Assembly (NCBI RefSeq): GCF_910592395.1
Contig: NC_088312.1
Location: forward strand, 19,475,292-19,539,291
Direction: 5' to 3'
Source of the DNA: Lineus longissimus
Lineage: Eukaryota > Nemertea > Pilidiophora > Heteronemertea > Lineidae
DNA: 64,000 bases
Part shown: piece after piece, positions 44,332 to 56,663 of the stretch
How the letters are laid out: every line of letters begins with the position of its first letter
Position numbering within the stretch: the first letter of the stretch is position 1
Position numbers and translations under genes: made by a program
Notes under the pieces: generated by a model
Told to the model about the DNA's origin: nothing
Database searches by the model: none
What the model saw: only the letters and a program-made list of their open reading frames with translations

Positions 44332-45423
44332 CTAAATAAAAGGAATTTACCAAAATGTAATATATTTATATATCAAACAAGCCAGGTCAGCTCTTATAAT
44401 AAACCAGGATACATGAAAGATTTCAACTTTTGTTTGACCGAAACCAGTTAAACTGACAAGTTCACTCTTCTCCATTAATTAGTATGCTCATTTACCATCA
44501 TATTTTTTCTTAGATTGCCACAACTGGTAGGAATGTTTGAGATCACAGCAACATTACATTGGCAAGTGTCACTGAGTATGAATTCTTGTTGAATATAGCT
44601 TTGAAGGATGCACACTGCCTTCACTAAGTCAGTCAGACCTCTTCTTCCTGTTTTGGCATTAAGGCAAACTGTAATTTGCTGTAAGTTGACTTACATTGTG
44701 GTCCCAATATGATACAATAAAATAAAATACTAGCTGATACTTTGATTCAGTGGTATTTATTAAATAAAAGTTGATCAGCCTTCATTGTAATTGAACAACC
44801 ACGGTGCTAGCGTCAGGCACCAGAATATTTGAATCAAGCACTAACGTTTCTCCGCGACATGACTCCACTCCCTTACTAAATCAATAACGAAAGTCCAAGT
44901 GAATAATGTCTCAGCTCTAATCTAACTTAGGTATTGGGAGGGTTGACTTGAACTTTAAAGAGAGCATATTAAAACAAACTTAAATGCCCGGGACCAGGTA
45001 AATCTGGGACAGTAGGTCAGTAATGCTAAAATGCATTGCAAATGACTTCTCAGCGGTGGTACCAGATGGCCCCATGACTTTAAAACTCGAAATAGTCCAT
45101 GGTAGTCACTGTCTGTTTCAAGATTGTCCAACATTATAACATTCACTAAAAGTCAAGAGGACAGAGTCAACTTATATAATGCACTTCACTCAAACCCAAA
45201 TAAGTGGGGAAACAAATGAGCGAGAACAGCGATCCGCCTGCATCCTGCCTAATTTGTTTGTTTAGAATAATAATAAATAAAAGCAGGATAGAGATTAGGG
45301 ACTTTTTACAGATTAGTTAGAACAGCGATCCGCCTACATTCTTACTAATCTGCATCATGTTTAGGACAGAACATAGTCCTGACACCGAGGGGGTGGGTTC
45401 TAGCATAGTGGCCTTTGCTGTTC

Positions 45424-46355
45424 TACAACTGGCATTTTCTAGATATCTGTTGGTTTTGCCTCAAGAAGACAGTGTTTCTGGACCGACGTGGTGTTGTTGT
45501 TGTTTGCTGCTCCTTAGCCCGTATAGGTTCCAGTTCCTCCATGATTCCAATTCCATCAACGATCATAACGTCAGGAGTATTGTAGCGCTTCACAAACACA
45601 AAATTGTGATCGGAACATACACCAGCCAGTGCCCACAGCTTTGCACCTCAGGTGACTTGTCTTTAGAATGACGGTGTACAGTTCTGTTTGTTCATTCGAT
45701 CCTGCTTGACCAATCTCCCACCATCATGCTTGGTTCCAATGCGTTCTTACAGCTTTGCACTCCCTCTCTGCTCAGCCTCTCAATGTTGTGTTGCCATCCT
45801 TTATCCTCAAATCTTAGCTGAACAGGAGCTAAGCTGGGCTTTTTCCAGTTGATGGGTATGGGTTTGCTGGATAGGCTGCGATTAAAATTAACAACAAACA
45901 TGCAATAAAACAAACAAACAACAAATAAATGACAGTAGTATGTACATGTATATGCAGCATACACGATCAAGAACTAAGTAAATTACTAATCATGCAAATA
46001 TATTCTAGGGAATAAAATCAGTTTTAGTAAATACCTTCAGCTGGCGGACGGACAGCATATTCATGCCTCTGGAGCGGCGCTGTGCCAAGCTCCGGCCGGC
46101 TCGACGAGGGAGCAGCTACAAACTGAAATAGATAGAAGATAAATGAAGAGTACATGAACATGAACTAGAAATTGGTGGTTTTATCTATCCTGCATAGTTC
46201 ATTGAAGTTTACATTGTAAAATATATCGGTATGTGTGATCGTCACACATAACATGTTTGACTCATGTGTTTGACTTAAAGTTACCAAAAGTAACAAAACT
46301 TTGCTCTTCATGAAATAAATTGACTTGCCTGCACTGGATCCCTTGAAGAACGCAT
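45424..46355 (-). CDS. Candidate 5' exons of the KDZ-like gene
   Basis: A 9-codon segment starting at ATG 46355 (MRSSRDPVQ) ends at 46329 with a GC-type donor (CAG then GCAAGT). The next segment, 46122-46035 (acceptor TCTATTTCAG, donor GAAG then GTATTT), continues in frame as FVAAPSSSRPELGTAPLQRH. Two more exon-like segments follow: 45875-45692 (acceptor TTTTAATCGCAG) with WKKPSLAPVQLRFEDKG, and about 45641-45424 with CSDHNFVFVKRYNTPDV. The phases from 46035 into these two do not join cleanly, so the order and boundaries are provisional. Confidence 0.4.
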
Positions 46356-47240
46356 CCTTAATTAATAATCAATATGAGATCTGAAATATAAAAAACGAAT
46401 TATCATAAATTTCACATTTTATGTTTGTATTTGGGAAACTACCTGAGCAGCCATCCGCATAAATCATTGGTCTCCTAATGGAACTGTAACTAACATAGCA
46501 GTATACAGTGCGGCTGAATCAGTAGTAGCAAAGATGAGCCTCGGGAAGAGAACACAAATTTATCTGGTGTTGTTTGCGTTCACTCCGCACGGGGTGTCCC
46601 AAGTAATGAGAGTATTCTTCCTGCAAGAAGGGATGAGCATAATTGTTCGGAACTACGTGTATGCACCAATTGGCGATTTCAGCAAAGTGAGAGGAGGAGT
46701 CAATCGCAAGCCACCGTCAACTTGGGTGGGGGTATTTAAATTGCCCAACCATTAGCACCAGGTACAAAGAATGTCGGTTCGCTGCTTATTTCCTAGGCAG
46801 GGCATAACTCGTCATTGCACCTTCACTATGGTGAATTAGCAGCAGCGCCATACGAAACGACTTATAGATAGGCCTAGGCCCCTACCACCAGATCACACCC
46901 CCATGTCTACATTTAGGGATACCTAACCTTGATCGAGAAACTTAATTCCCCTTAACACGCCCCGAATGCACAGGCTATGTAGGCAGGCCTAGAGAGTGAA
47001 CTGGCCAAGTCCTATGCATGAGAGGCCTGCATCAGTAGGCCCTACATGTATCATAATATTAGAGATCACCATGCATCATTTGCATGTACAGTGTACCTGT
47101 GTACTGTAGGGCCTATGTCAATATCAATATGATGAACAAAAGTACCCAAGTTACAAGCCTGGGGTTACAAACAAGGGCAAATGTTTCTACAATAATCTGC
47201 TCTTTACCGTATTGTATGCACAATATCTTGATCAACAAAA
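46356..47240. other. Spacer between THAP exon and KDZ-like exons
   Basis: No exon recognised. Contains several AGGCCTAG motifs near 46870 and 46987. The plus-strand frame 46534-46755 has no support. Confidence 0.35.
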
Positions 47241-47745
47241 TCAAAAACGGCGCGAAAGCAAAAGGAAATTGTAACCAGTGCCTTTGCCTACACATAGAGG
47301 CTGACATCTTGGATTATACAGAGAATGGCTCTGATTGGCTGCTTCTGCACGCGGCCCAAACTCATTTGTAAAACGCACTGTGGTGGCATCTAACGTTATG
47401 CGGCATCGCCGTGGTGCTGTACCGGGAGAAGGAGTAGCGCCGGCGGGAGACTGGAGAGAAAACGTGGAAGTCGCAGGCGTTCCATGAGTTGGTCGGGCTG
47501 GCAGTCTGGACATAGATGGGATCGCATCGTCTGTACGTGACCAATTGAATTTCTTTTCCGGTCGCATCTTCCTCATCATGTTTATTTTGAAGCGGTATGT
47601 CACGTTGTCTTCGAAATGATCGGAACACACGAACGAAGAGTTTTCGCCGTACACGAAGTCGGCTCTTGTGGAGTTCACAACTCGGGCCCATGCCGCATAG
47701 AGCTCCGGGTTTTTATTTGGATTTGGAAATGAGAAGACCCCAACT
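47241..47745 (-). CDS. THAP-domain exon 2 (C-terminal half of the zinc finger)
   Basis: From an acceptor-like site at about 47746 the frame reads RVGVFSFPNPNKNPELYAAW, then VCSDHFED and later DAIPSM. This matches the second half of a THAP finger: the conserved Phe-Pro block, the Trp-containing helix, the Cys-x2-His zinc ligands (VCSDHF) and the closing AVP-like motif. The first zinc Cys pair is missing here and is found in the exon at 50337-50155. The part after the THAP motif is Ser/Pro/Thr-rich. The exon probably ends at a donor within about 47375-47390, because the remaining frame loses protein character. The product is a sequence-specific DNA-binding protein by family. Confidence 0.7.
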
Positions 47746-47775
47746 CTTGGAGTTAGAATACCAACGTCAGTGCTT

Positions 47776-48260
47776 TTTGGCTCACCGTTAGGGGAGTCTA
47801 TACGATAGCCCTGTGTCCGTCGTCGTCCGTCGTCGTCCGTATCCTGTGTGGCACGTTTCTTAACCGCTTGACCCAGAAAGTTCATACTTGGTGTGTGGGT
47901 ACCCCTAGGCAAGACCTTCCTTCAGAATGAAAATCAGCGCAATTTGACCGCTGGTCTGCCATATAGGGGGCGCTCTTTGAAAACCTATTTTTGTCATTTT
48001 GAAGCTTATGGTTAAAGCAGAGCGATGAAAATTTTATGGTGGGTGTATCTAATAAAGGTACATCACATATCACACGGGTTTTTGATTTGACCTTCATTTC
48101 AAGGTCACAGAGGTCGAACTCTAAAATTTCTTTGATCATGGCACGTTTTTTTGCTATTGGTCATAGACTCTCTAAATTTGATATGTAGACACCTATTGGG
48201 CATCTCTACATGTTGACACAGATTTAGGTCAGTGTGACCTACTATTCAGGTATAAGTAGG
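47776..48260 (+). repeat. Dispersed repeat (copy 2)
   Basis: Begins TTTTTGGCTCACCGTTAGGG and repeats the ordered blocks of the 30405 copy: GTGTCCGTCGTC, CGTTTCTTAACCGCTTG, GGTCACAGAGGTC and GTAGACACCTATTGGGCATC. It sits in the presumed THAP intron, a few bases upstream of the exon. Confidence 0.8.
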
Positions 48261-49731
48261 TCCAGGTTAAAAAAGCCCATTTTCTTTATTCCAGCAGATT
48301 GAAGTTTGAAATGAAGTTTTAGAGGTCGGCCTGATATAGAGGTTTCGATATTAAATAGATTAATTTCGTTTCATATAACTAGGTGGCGGTATTGTGCAAA
48401 AATGTCAGTTGGCACATTGCCAGCAGTTTTGAATTTCGCGGTTCGAGGCAATCCGTCGGGTATCCCAGATGCGCAGTGTTGTACTGCGCCACTAGATCTG
48501 CATACTACAAGTATGGAAGACAGCCATTTTATGAATTTGAAGCGAGACGAAGAAGGAATTAAATCACCTTGAATCAATGCTAAAACTTAATCATTCGCTC
48601 TTCGGATGAGGTCGTATGTGTTGATTACATTCTTGTGATTGGTTTGAGATTATTAGTTTGTCCTCATTGCCGGTTGTTTTAGAAAATTTTGACTGTGATT
48701 GGAAGGTAAAATGAGAAACTTGTCACACTGTTCTTCGGCTTGGAATGGGGATAGTCAACGCAGAGCCAGTTGGTACAAGCTGCTTGCGAATCGGGGTGGC
48801 GTAATAATACTGTGAAAGAACAATAAAATGATGAATTGTAGCAGTGTGTGTCAGAAATTATGTGATTTCCATTGCATTTGACGATCCCAAAGTTTCGAGA
48901 GTATGGCAAAATGGCGGCTGGGCGATTAGCGTCAAGCCGGAACCTTTCGTTACAATGTGGGCTTTTAAACACAAGTTAATGGTTTATAATCACCCAGACG
49001 CTACTCATTAGGTAAACCTCTACTAAAAACACTTGCTTTAATTTTTGTAAACATGTCACGAGTGCTTAAAAAGAACCATTTTTGTGATCGTTTTTCGTCG
49101 CTGTAGAAATGTACACAGTCAGAGTCAGTCAGTGTGTCAACACAACAACGGTGTTGGTTAGTATACACATGAATCCATGATACACGGAGACACGAATGTA
49201 AACATTTGCCTGTTGGGTCGGAAGGAGTTCACCGTTACCGATCACTGCCCCAAGAAAGGTCATCTGAGCTGGTTGACTAAAGTAGATGATGATAATGATG
49301 AAAGTGTGGCACAGCTGTCATCAGTGCTTTTATAGTTAGGCCTATAGTCGGATTCATAAGTAAATGTCACTGACACTGCCCTTAATTGGGTCGCTGTGCA
49401 AAAACTATTGGGCCGATTTCTTCAAAGTTTGGTTTTTCTTGAATCTTTGTATTTTGCACATGACAAGATGTAATCAGAGTATTGCCTTAACCCTTTCACT
49501 GCGGAACCCAAAATTTCTATTGTTCTCTACCATTCTAATTCCATGGAGGACCACTAATAAATGAAACACTATTGACATCTATCAGACATTTACAGAACTG
49601 CATATCAGTCTATAACACATAGGAATCAAAATAGGCGAATTCGTCAACCGGCCTACGGCCGCACGATAGACATTTTTATTTGAGTCGCCAGTTGGCGTAC
49701 ACCCGCAGCGAAAGGGTTAATAGCGAAGTCC
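48261..49731. other. Presumed intron of the THAP gene; no exon recognised
   Basis: No protein-like frame with splice sites on either strand. Unassigned, moderately AT-rich sequence. Confidence 0.35.
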
Positions 49732-50010
49732 TCTGTTAGCAAGACACCCTCCCTGACACTGATTTTAGTCTTAAATAGGCTATTTCCATTCATTATGACC
49801 TCTGTAATCAGGCCACCACTCTATTAAGGACGGCATTTGTCACTTCCAAGTGTGTCCCTAATACAAGAGTCCGTCCGTCGTTGTCCGTTAGCAATTCACG
49901 TTTTGTAACTGCTGGAGCTATCGACTTGAAACTTGGTACATGTTCCCCTATGTAATGATACCTAGGAGACGGATCCGATTCAATTCCTGATTTTACCACC
50001 AGGTAACCCT
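49732..50010 (+). repeat. MITE fragment followed by third copy of the dispersed repeat
   Basis: 49732-49863 contains the pogo-type MITE interior (GACACT...TTTAGTC, TATTTCCATTCATTATGACC, CTCTATTAAGGAC). From about 49863 the dispersed repeat begins (GAGTCCGTCCGTCGTTGTCC, then GAAACTTGGTACATG), truncated near 50010. Confidence 0.55.
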
Positions 50011-50154
50011 ATTTTATGACGTACACAATTATGTAATTTCTACATCTGGACTTGTGCCTAGTTCTTCAAGCCACCAGCAGATGTCAACCCTATAGAATTT
50101 GATGCCCACAATGTGCACAGCATGACTGGTGGGCTGAATCTTTTTACCTACTTT

Positions 50155-50337
50155 TCAAGGTCCTTTGACACAGGTGAGCACATGGTCCCTGGACCATTTC
50201 ATTTCAGTTGTATTTCCGCATCCATACACAGCACATCGTTTTCCTTGATTTTTGCGTTTTCTTATACGTTTCCCGGCTTGCTTCTTACGCCGAGGTGGCT
50301 GATCTGTTTCGTCGGAATCGCTAGAAATATTTTCCAC
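50155..50337 (-). CDS. THAP-domain exon 1 (N-terminus with first zinc Cys pair)
   Basis: The minus-strand frame starts at Met 50337 with an acidic then strongly basic leader (MENISSDSDETDQPPRRKKQ), then KRCAVYGCGNTTEMK, the typical start of a THAP finger (C-x4-C). Splicing to 47745 would give CAVYGCGN...VGVFSFPNP...VCSDHF, a complete C2CH THAP finger. A GT donor after the codons for WSRDH is in phase with the exon 2 frame; the exact donor is uncertain. The intron of about 2.4 kb holds two dispersed repeats. THAP proteins include both cellular regulators and transposase-derived proteins. Confidence 0.65.
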   Translation of the reverse strand: MENISSDSDETDQPPRRKKQAGKRIRKRKNQGKRCAVYGCGNTTEMKWSRDHVLTCVKGP

Positions 50338-51485
50338 CTTTCAAAATATGTGTAATCTACTGCTGATGATAGCTGTATCCAATCTTGAACTCGTCTGAGG
50401 CTAACCATGCTTAGGTTATTTATATATATTGGCCCAGGATACCATTGTTCTAGTTTCCTGCAATTACAGCAGGCTTATCGCAGCTGTCAAAACACGCATG
50501 GACAAGCTATCAAAACAACACTGGCACATCCTTTTACGTCACCACCGGTGGTGGCGCGCAGTGTTTATTTTAGGATCTGCATTTAGCAGACGATGTTTTG
50601 AGAGGAATATCAGTGATTATAAATGGCCATTATTTTATTGTGGTGAACCTGGATAACATTATTTCCACATTAACTTTATTAGAGAAGAACTACAAACACA
50701 TTTATAAGATGAAACATGTACATGTATATTTAAGCGTAGTGGTATCTCTTTAAGCATCACTCGGTCTCGCTTTAAATGTTTGTCCACATGCGCAAGAAGA
50801 TACAGGTACATGTAAAAACGCCAGTATAACTGACACTACACTGATCATAGTGCTTTTAGGATCGAGTGTTGTCAGTTGGAATTGTGGTTTGAGTGACTTA
50901 TTACGGACCCTTATACGTATATGGATCGAAATGTACTCAAAACCGGCCCTCTTTCTACAAAGACTTTTTCCGTAAACCCATAGACATCCTTAATAAGTTG
51001 CTGTTCTCAACCTCCCAAACCTGGATCTTCATGCCGGTTCGCCTGCTGAGCTAAGCATTGGATGGTATAGGCAGGTTTCGCAACCCCGACGGCGAAGTAC
51101 GCAAATTACGAAGGTCTGTCTTGTCATCAAGTCCTGCACAAATTAATTATCGTTACACTAGTAAACATCTTTATACTTCGTTGTACGAGGAATCATGTAC
51201 AGGAATTCTTTTTTTGAGGTTGGCGATAAAATACAATTTCATTTTCTTCTTACTTCTTCGTTCGTTGTTCTCATTACATTTACCAAATCTTGCTTTATTT
51301 GAGTTTTTTGTATTTCTTGTACATTTACCTCCACATCAATGTACAGCAAATAGTGACCTCTTCAGTACCAATTTTTTGGGGAAAAAAAGGCAACATTACC
51401 CACATGTTTTTTCAGGTATTCGACGAAGCCTGGAACTGATGCTAAACGCGTATCACTTGAATTTTACAAAAACAGACGAACTGAG
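50338..51485. other. No gene recognised
   Basis: Upstream of the THAP start codon; no TATA box or clear promoter was seen on the minus strand. The 158-codon plus frame at 51058-51534 is hydrophobic and AT-driven, and it ends within a tRNA-like repeat, so I do not call it. Confidence 0.35.
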
Positions 51486-51662
51486 TTGGATTCGAACTGA
51501 CGACTTCTCGCTCCGGATCATCTGTCCGACTTGAGCTACCGCAGCGGGAAAGGACTCGATCTGGTGAAAGGATAACCTGACGACCTGACGAACTGACGAA
51601 AAGATTCGAACTGACGACCTCTCTCTCAAGATCATCTTTCCACCTTCAGCCACCGCCGCGCT
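51486..51662 (-). repeat. Two tandem tRNA-like (Pol III-box) sequences
   Basis: On the minus strand, GCGGTAGCTCAAGTCGG with CAGTTCGAATCCAAC (51547-51486) and GCGGTGGCTGAAGGTGG with CAGTTCGAATCTTTT (51662-51602) each look like an A box plus B box at tRNA spacing. The two are related to each other and lie about 115 bp apart. Neither forms a closed acceptor stem, so they are probably decayed tRNA genes or SINE heads. Confidence 0.5.
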
Positions 51663-54428
51663 AACCATATTCAGGGCGCCGCGTCGGTCCGTGGATACAT
51701 ACCCCACGGCAATTACCATTCGAAAGATGACAATATCCGTCTGTGTCAACAGCGACTTGACTTGGCTATGGCCTCATGATTTCATAGGACAACTAATGGT
51801 TGTCTTAGATACCGCCCCCGGGCGTTCCTCGATAGTTCTCCCGTCACGCGCAAAATGTTGTTGTTACACCTGTGACGTATGTGACTGTTTCTCACCCTTT
51901 TAACTTCTCGGTAATTATACGATGTCTCGCGAGATGCGATTTGACAAAGTTCGATTGAGGGAATTCATTAGTCGTGGTTGCAGCTTGCGACTTGCTTGAA
52001 CTTTAAAGAATTAAGATGATTCTAAACTATTGAGTACCTATTCCCTGTAACCTCAATCTGTCTCGGGAATCGTATAGCCGGAGTCAGTTTGACAATTTAC
52101 GATTTAGACTAGCGTGTATAAATGGAAGAAATTGCTGTTGGGTATGTTTTGGGGAATATTACCAGCAAGTGATGTTGGTTTTAGGAGAACAACATTCACA
52201 ACTCACGCGTAAAGTTGTATTTAGTGCATTGGATCGGCTGCCATACTGCTTCTCCCGTGAAGCAGTATCGGGAGTTGCATCCTATGATTGGACAAAAGGA
52301 CGGTACAAACCGATTGCTACATCAGGGCCGGCCTGGTCGCATAATAGGTTATCTCACTAACGTGACATTTAACTTGGCGTAATATCCTTCCTAATGTCCA
52401 TAGCCTTAACGCCAAGTTGGTGATTAACTTTTTTCTGAACAACCGGGCACAGTCATCCAGGCTGTAGCGCAACGCAAACACACGACGAGGCCAGAATTTG
52501 TCCCAACACCGCATAATTCAAAACCACCTGATACAAAACCAACGAAACTTCGCAACCTCTTGGTCGCTTAAGCTAACAACAAATTGACAACAAAGTTGAC
52601 AGGGCGTGAGTAGCGGTCCTTAAGTTGAAACCACTGAGAGTAATTAACAAAACAAATAAAGATAATCTTACAACGCTTCGTCATGAATCATGCCGCCTAT
52701 GCCTTCAAGTGGCACATCCAAACCCTCAGGTACTCTCAACAGCCTCGCCGGGCCCCCGGGCAGCTCACCTTACGCCCAGGCCTCAGGTATCCGCCTCAAT
52801 CCTCGCTTCAATCACCGATGAAAGTTTGTTTAATTTCTTGTTCTCCTGACGGTGAAGCTATTCTAAGTCCACTTCAGCTATTCCATTACCTAGCGCCGCC
52901 CATTAGTGCAGACAACTGAAAACATCGCATGAAAACTTAATGTCATTTGGATTGAATCGATCATCCGCGATTTGTCTTGATGACAGCGAAAGAAAAACAG
53001 TCACGTGATCATTGCGGGACGATTTCTGCTGATTTGGTACATATCAAGTCAGAGTTAGGTCATCAAACTTGGCCCCGATGACTCTCAGATGAAACATATA
53101 TTAAGATATCACCTGATCGGGCCCAATTCTAGTCTCATCAGATGACACCCATGTTGGCAACTATCCATTCAATAGAGGCCCCCACAAAGCGACATTCTGA
53201 CATGAAGTCACGTGTATTACATGTGCATGCAAATAATCCGGGTTACATAGCGATAGTGCAATGGTAAGGATTCCAGACTGACTATGTGCCTTGTACGCAA
53301 CAGTCGAAACGGCGGATGTGAAGGGAGAAATCCCGGGGAGAAATTATTACTCGTTTGGGCGACACCTTGCCTGACTGCTAACAGAGTTCAAATTAGAAGG
53401 CTAACAGGATCGACGGTTTGGGGCTTCGGGTTTATTTGACACTTGACGTGAGAAATTTCCATCAAGTTTTCAATCACAAGGCGTCCTTCTTTATGCATTC
53501 AAATTCGGTGATTTTTCAGGACCAGTTAACTGACCATAGCGGAAAATATTGAAGGTATGAATAAATTCATTTTCTATTACTCAACATAGTAGAAAATATC
53601 GTAAAGTCTTACATAATAAAACGTTTTTTGTGCCGCTACAGTTGCGTGATGGAAGAAAATGGAATATGTTATGAGTTGAGTGAAAATCGCCCAAACTTAT
53701 GGAAAAGGTCGCCATCTTTAATTCATTTCGATAATACGAAAATATGAAATTTACTCGGAGTTGTATCATTCCTGTACGCAACATTGCATTTTCTAGTTTC
53801 TGTAATCATTGAATAATTTCTGGAGAACCACAAGCAATCGCTCGGCCTAGCGTATTACACATCTTTTTTTCGGTTTTTTTTGCTTCTTCTGATAACCATG
53901 ATTTTCGAACACGATTTCATTTTCAGCCAATATAGAGAGGATACGATCTGCTGAGATGAGACAACTTCTACGTATGACGTCATCAATTCATGGGTACATC
54001 CTTCCGCTTTCTTATCTTACCCTAGATTAAATTACGACAGCATTGGCTCTGTTAATCTGGACGATTATACACGGGGATGTAGACTTTCAATGCACCGTGC
54101 GATACGTTTTTTTCATCATGGCGATAGAATCCGCATAATTTTTGGCCGCAGTGCGGAAGTTTATATATAGGTGAGGAATCTGTAAGCCCTTCTGCCAAGA
54201 AATTTGAAGGGAAAATCATCAATATAATATTGTGGGGCATTTATGGATTGACAGGCAGGACCGAGGATCGGACACTTTTTCTGTCCTATCCTGTAGAAGA
54301 TTGGCTGGGAGATATCGGTACACTCTTGACGCTATTGGGATAAAGTTTGTGGCACCAATGATGTCAGCAATGGCGGATTTGCACTAAAGTTCGAGTCGAT
54401 TCTCTTGGAGTCAAGTCTGAATACTTTG
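51663..54428. other. No gene recognised
   Basis: No coding exon with motif support was found. Small frames (for example 52625-52849 and 52683-52919) overlap in different frames. Nothing else is identifiable. Confidence 0.35.
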
Positions 54429-54760
54429 TTTATCGTATTGATATAGCTCACTGATTTAGAGGGGGAGAACTTGGGTGTGGGATTTATGTGACCAGGAGGA
54501 TAATGTACCTATTCGCCTCTTTTCTATCCTGTAGTAGAATGGCTGGGATAGTTTATCGTATTGATAAAGCTCACTGTGATTTAGAGGGAAACTTGTGTGA
54601 AGGATTTAGGTGACCAGGAGGATAATGTACCTATTCGCCTCTTTTCTATCCTGTAGTAGAATGGCTGGGATAGTTTATCGTATTGATAAAGCTCACTGTG
54701 ACTAAGAGGGAAACTTGGGTGTAGGATTTAGGTGACCAGGAGGATAATGCATATATTCGC
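54429..54760 (+). repeat. 122-123-bp tandem repeat, about 2.7 copies
   Basis: Units start TTTATCGTATTGAT at 54429, 54552 and 54674, each including GACCAGGAGGATAATG and TTTTCTATCCTGTAGTAGAATG. A partial, diverged unit (CTATCCTGTAGAAGATTGGC) precedes the array near 54286. Confidence 0.9.
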
Positions 54761-56400
54761 CTCCATACGCCTCCTCGATGTATGCTGATCAACGATTTCC
54801 GCAAGTGTTGTGAGGCGGTTTTGGACATGTCTTTGGACATTCAATAGTTACATTCAGTTTTGTTGAGATCTTCGTTGCAGTCTAAAATCAGTGTGTGTTC
54901 TTCAGTTTGTAAAGTTTGGGTTCAGGGGGTTTCAAGATAAAAATCATATTGATAATAATGATGATAATAATGATAATACTAATACCATATGTACATGAAT
55001 GAATAAAAAAAGTAAGTGAAGAGAAAAAATGCTGTGGATACACGGAGAGTCGAACCCGTGACAACCAGATCGAAAGTCCCGCATTCTAACCATTGAACCA
55101 CAGAGGTTTTTCTTGTTAGAGCGGAGATTTTCTTCGCCTATAATAGCCAGGCTATGGCGATATGAACCTTGTGTGAAATGGAGCTAATTTTTATTTCACA
55201 CACGCTTCAGATCACCATGATGTTGAGTTCGTTGAGAATTGTTTGTGTGGTTGCCACTTTGATAGAGGCCCTCTGCCAGAAATGAATTATAGTTGTTTTT
55301 AATCAAACGTTGCCTTGGCTGGTTCCCATTCTTTTTTTGTGAGAATCCATGTTTTAATTACATTGTGCCCACTTACGGCCTGATAATACTAACCTGTTAT
55401 ACTGAATAGTGGCGTGGTGTAGCTTCTGGTATTGATTTTAATTGATTTGTGACTTTTAAGTTCTGATACCAATTTGTGATATACATTATATTTCTTTGTT
55501 GAATAAATTGACTAATTCATATACGGTACAAGAATCTATGTGTTTTTGTTTTAATACAAAATAGCCTGATGCATGTACGTGTATATACTTATATCATACA
55601 TCATGACTCAAGTTACGTTGATGCGACATGACTTTGGGTGGCTCAAAAAAGCCCCCCCCCCCCTCCAGATATTTAGGATAAATCCAACAGTCAAACGCAA
55701 TTTAATCATTGATTACATGTAGATTATTGTGGCCCCTCTCGGCCCTACCAGACCCTTTTTCATGAACTTTTGATTTTCTTACCAAATGAAAACTATTGGA
55801 GATTTCTCTTGAATGATGTAAAGCATCCTTATCAAGTTTATTGTAGTATATATATTTTGAATATAATTCTATATGTAAATTCTTACATAAATTTTGGGTT
55901 ATTGAGCAGTTTCCTAGGGCAACGCATTAACTTAGATAATTTGTATCCCACTAATCTAACTTTTAAAAGTTTTTTAAAATGCTGTATGTATAAGCGTCGT
56001 TTGCTGCCGAAGATGCCCTGTTAATTAACTACATTTATATAATTATTTTACTGTTTCTTGACTTCAAAATAGCTCTTCAAATATTATTGGCACACTAAGA
56101 AATGCACGACTTCCGGGCAAAAATGAAAGAACCGCCTCAAGTTGTTCTTGTCATGACCCCACCTGCCCTATTCCACCGTTGGCACCAGTCATAACTTCTC
56201 CAATTCTTCTCCAGCGCCTGCTAATTGTTTGTCAAAAACCACTTTCGCAATTTACCGCGATAAATATTTCATTTGTGAGGGATCCAAGGCGTAAAATGAT
56301 GAAGGATTAAACTTTCAGCAGGCTCCGAAGACAGAACGCGCGCGCGACCCGTCATCTCGTCTGCTCGTCAACCGGAATCGATTTGCTGCGGGATTGATCC
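54761..56400. other. No gene recognised apart from the tRNA-like sequence
   Basis: Contains a short TGATAATAA microsatellite near 54950 and a run of 12 C near 55652-55663. No exon is supported. Confidence 0.35.
55031..55105 (-). tRNA. tRNA-Glu(TTC)-like sequence, probably a pseudogene
   Basis: The minus strand reads TGTGGTTCAATGGTTAGAAT (acceptor and D arm), a CTTTCGA anticodon loop with TTC after T33, and ACGGGTTCGACT (T arm), closing with CCACAG that pairs with CTGTGG. A mismatch in the anticodon stem and an extra base in the T arm argue against a functional tRNA. It could be a SINE head. Confidence 0.4.
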
Positions 56401-56500
56401 GCTACAGACCAATCAGATTCGAGCCGCCTTATTGGCCGGCCACCTGCAAAGTTCCCAAACGCTGGGATATATACCCAGAGGAGAAGCAACTTTAGCCAGA
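56401..56500 (+). promoter_or_regulatory. Core promoter with CCAAT boxes and TATA box
   Basis: CCAAT at 56409-56413 and an inverted CCAAT (ATTGG) at 56431-56435 lie 35-60 bp upstream of GATATATA at 56466-56473. Transcription would start near 56500. The arrangement and spacing are textbook for a Pol II promoter of a regulated gene, and a spliced leader exon follows directly. Confidence 0.65.
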
Positions 56501-56663
56501 CTTGACGACAGCGTCCAAAGTTAGAAAGTACTTTCAACACGGACGCTAAGAATTTTCCTGACTTTTTACTGTTCGTTTTGAGGATTTTGCGAAAAGAGAT
56601 TAACGAAAGATTAACCGGAAGATTTGCTTACAAGACAAAGGCAAGATCAACTGCATTGAGCAG
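56500..56663 (+). other. Non-coding first exon (5'UTR)
   Basis: The segment ends in CATTGAGCAG followed by GTAAGT (donor at 56664), a perfect donor consensus. It has no ATG leading to a long frame. With the promoter upstream and the coding exon at 63528, it is read as the 5'UTR exon of that gene. Confidence 0.6.

Noticed and set aside
51058-51534. 158-codon plus-strand frame
   Set aside because: Hydrophobic, AT-driven composition, and its C-terminus lies in a tRNA-like repeat; no splice or promoter context.
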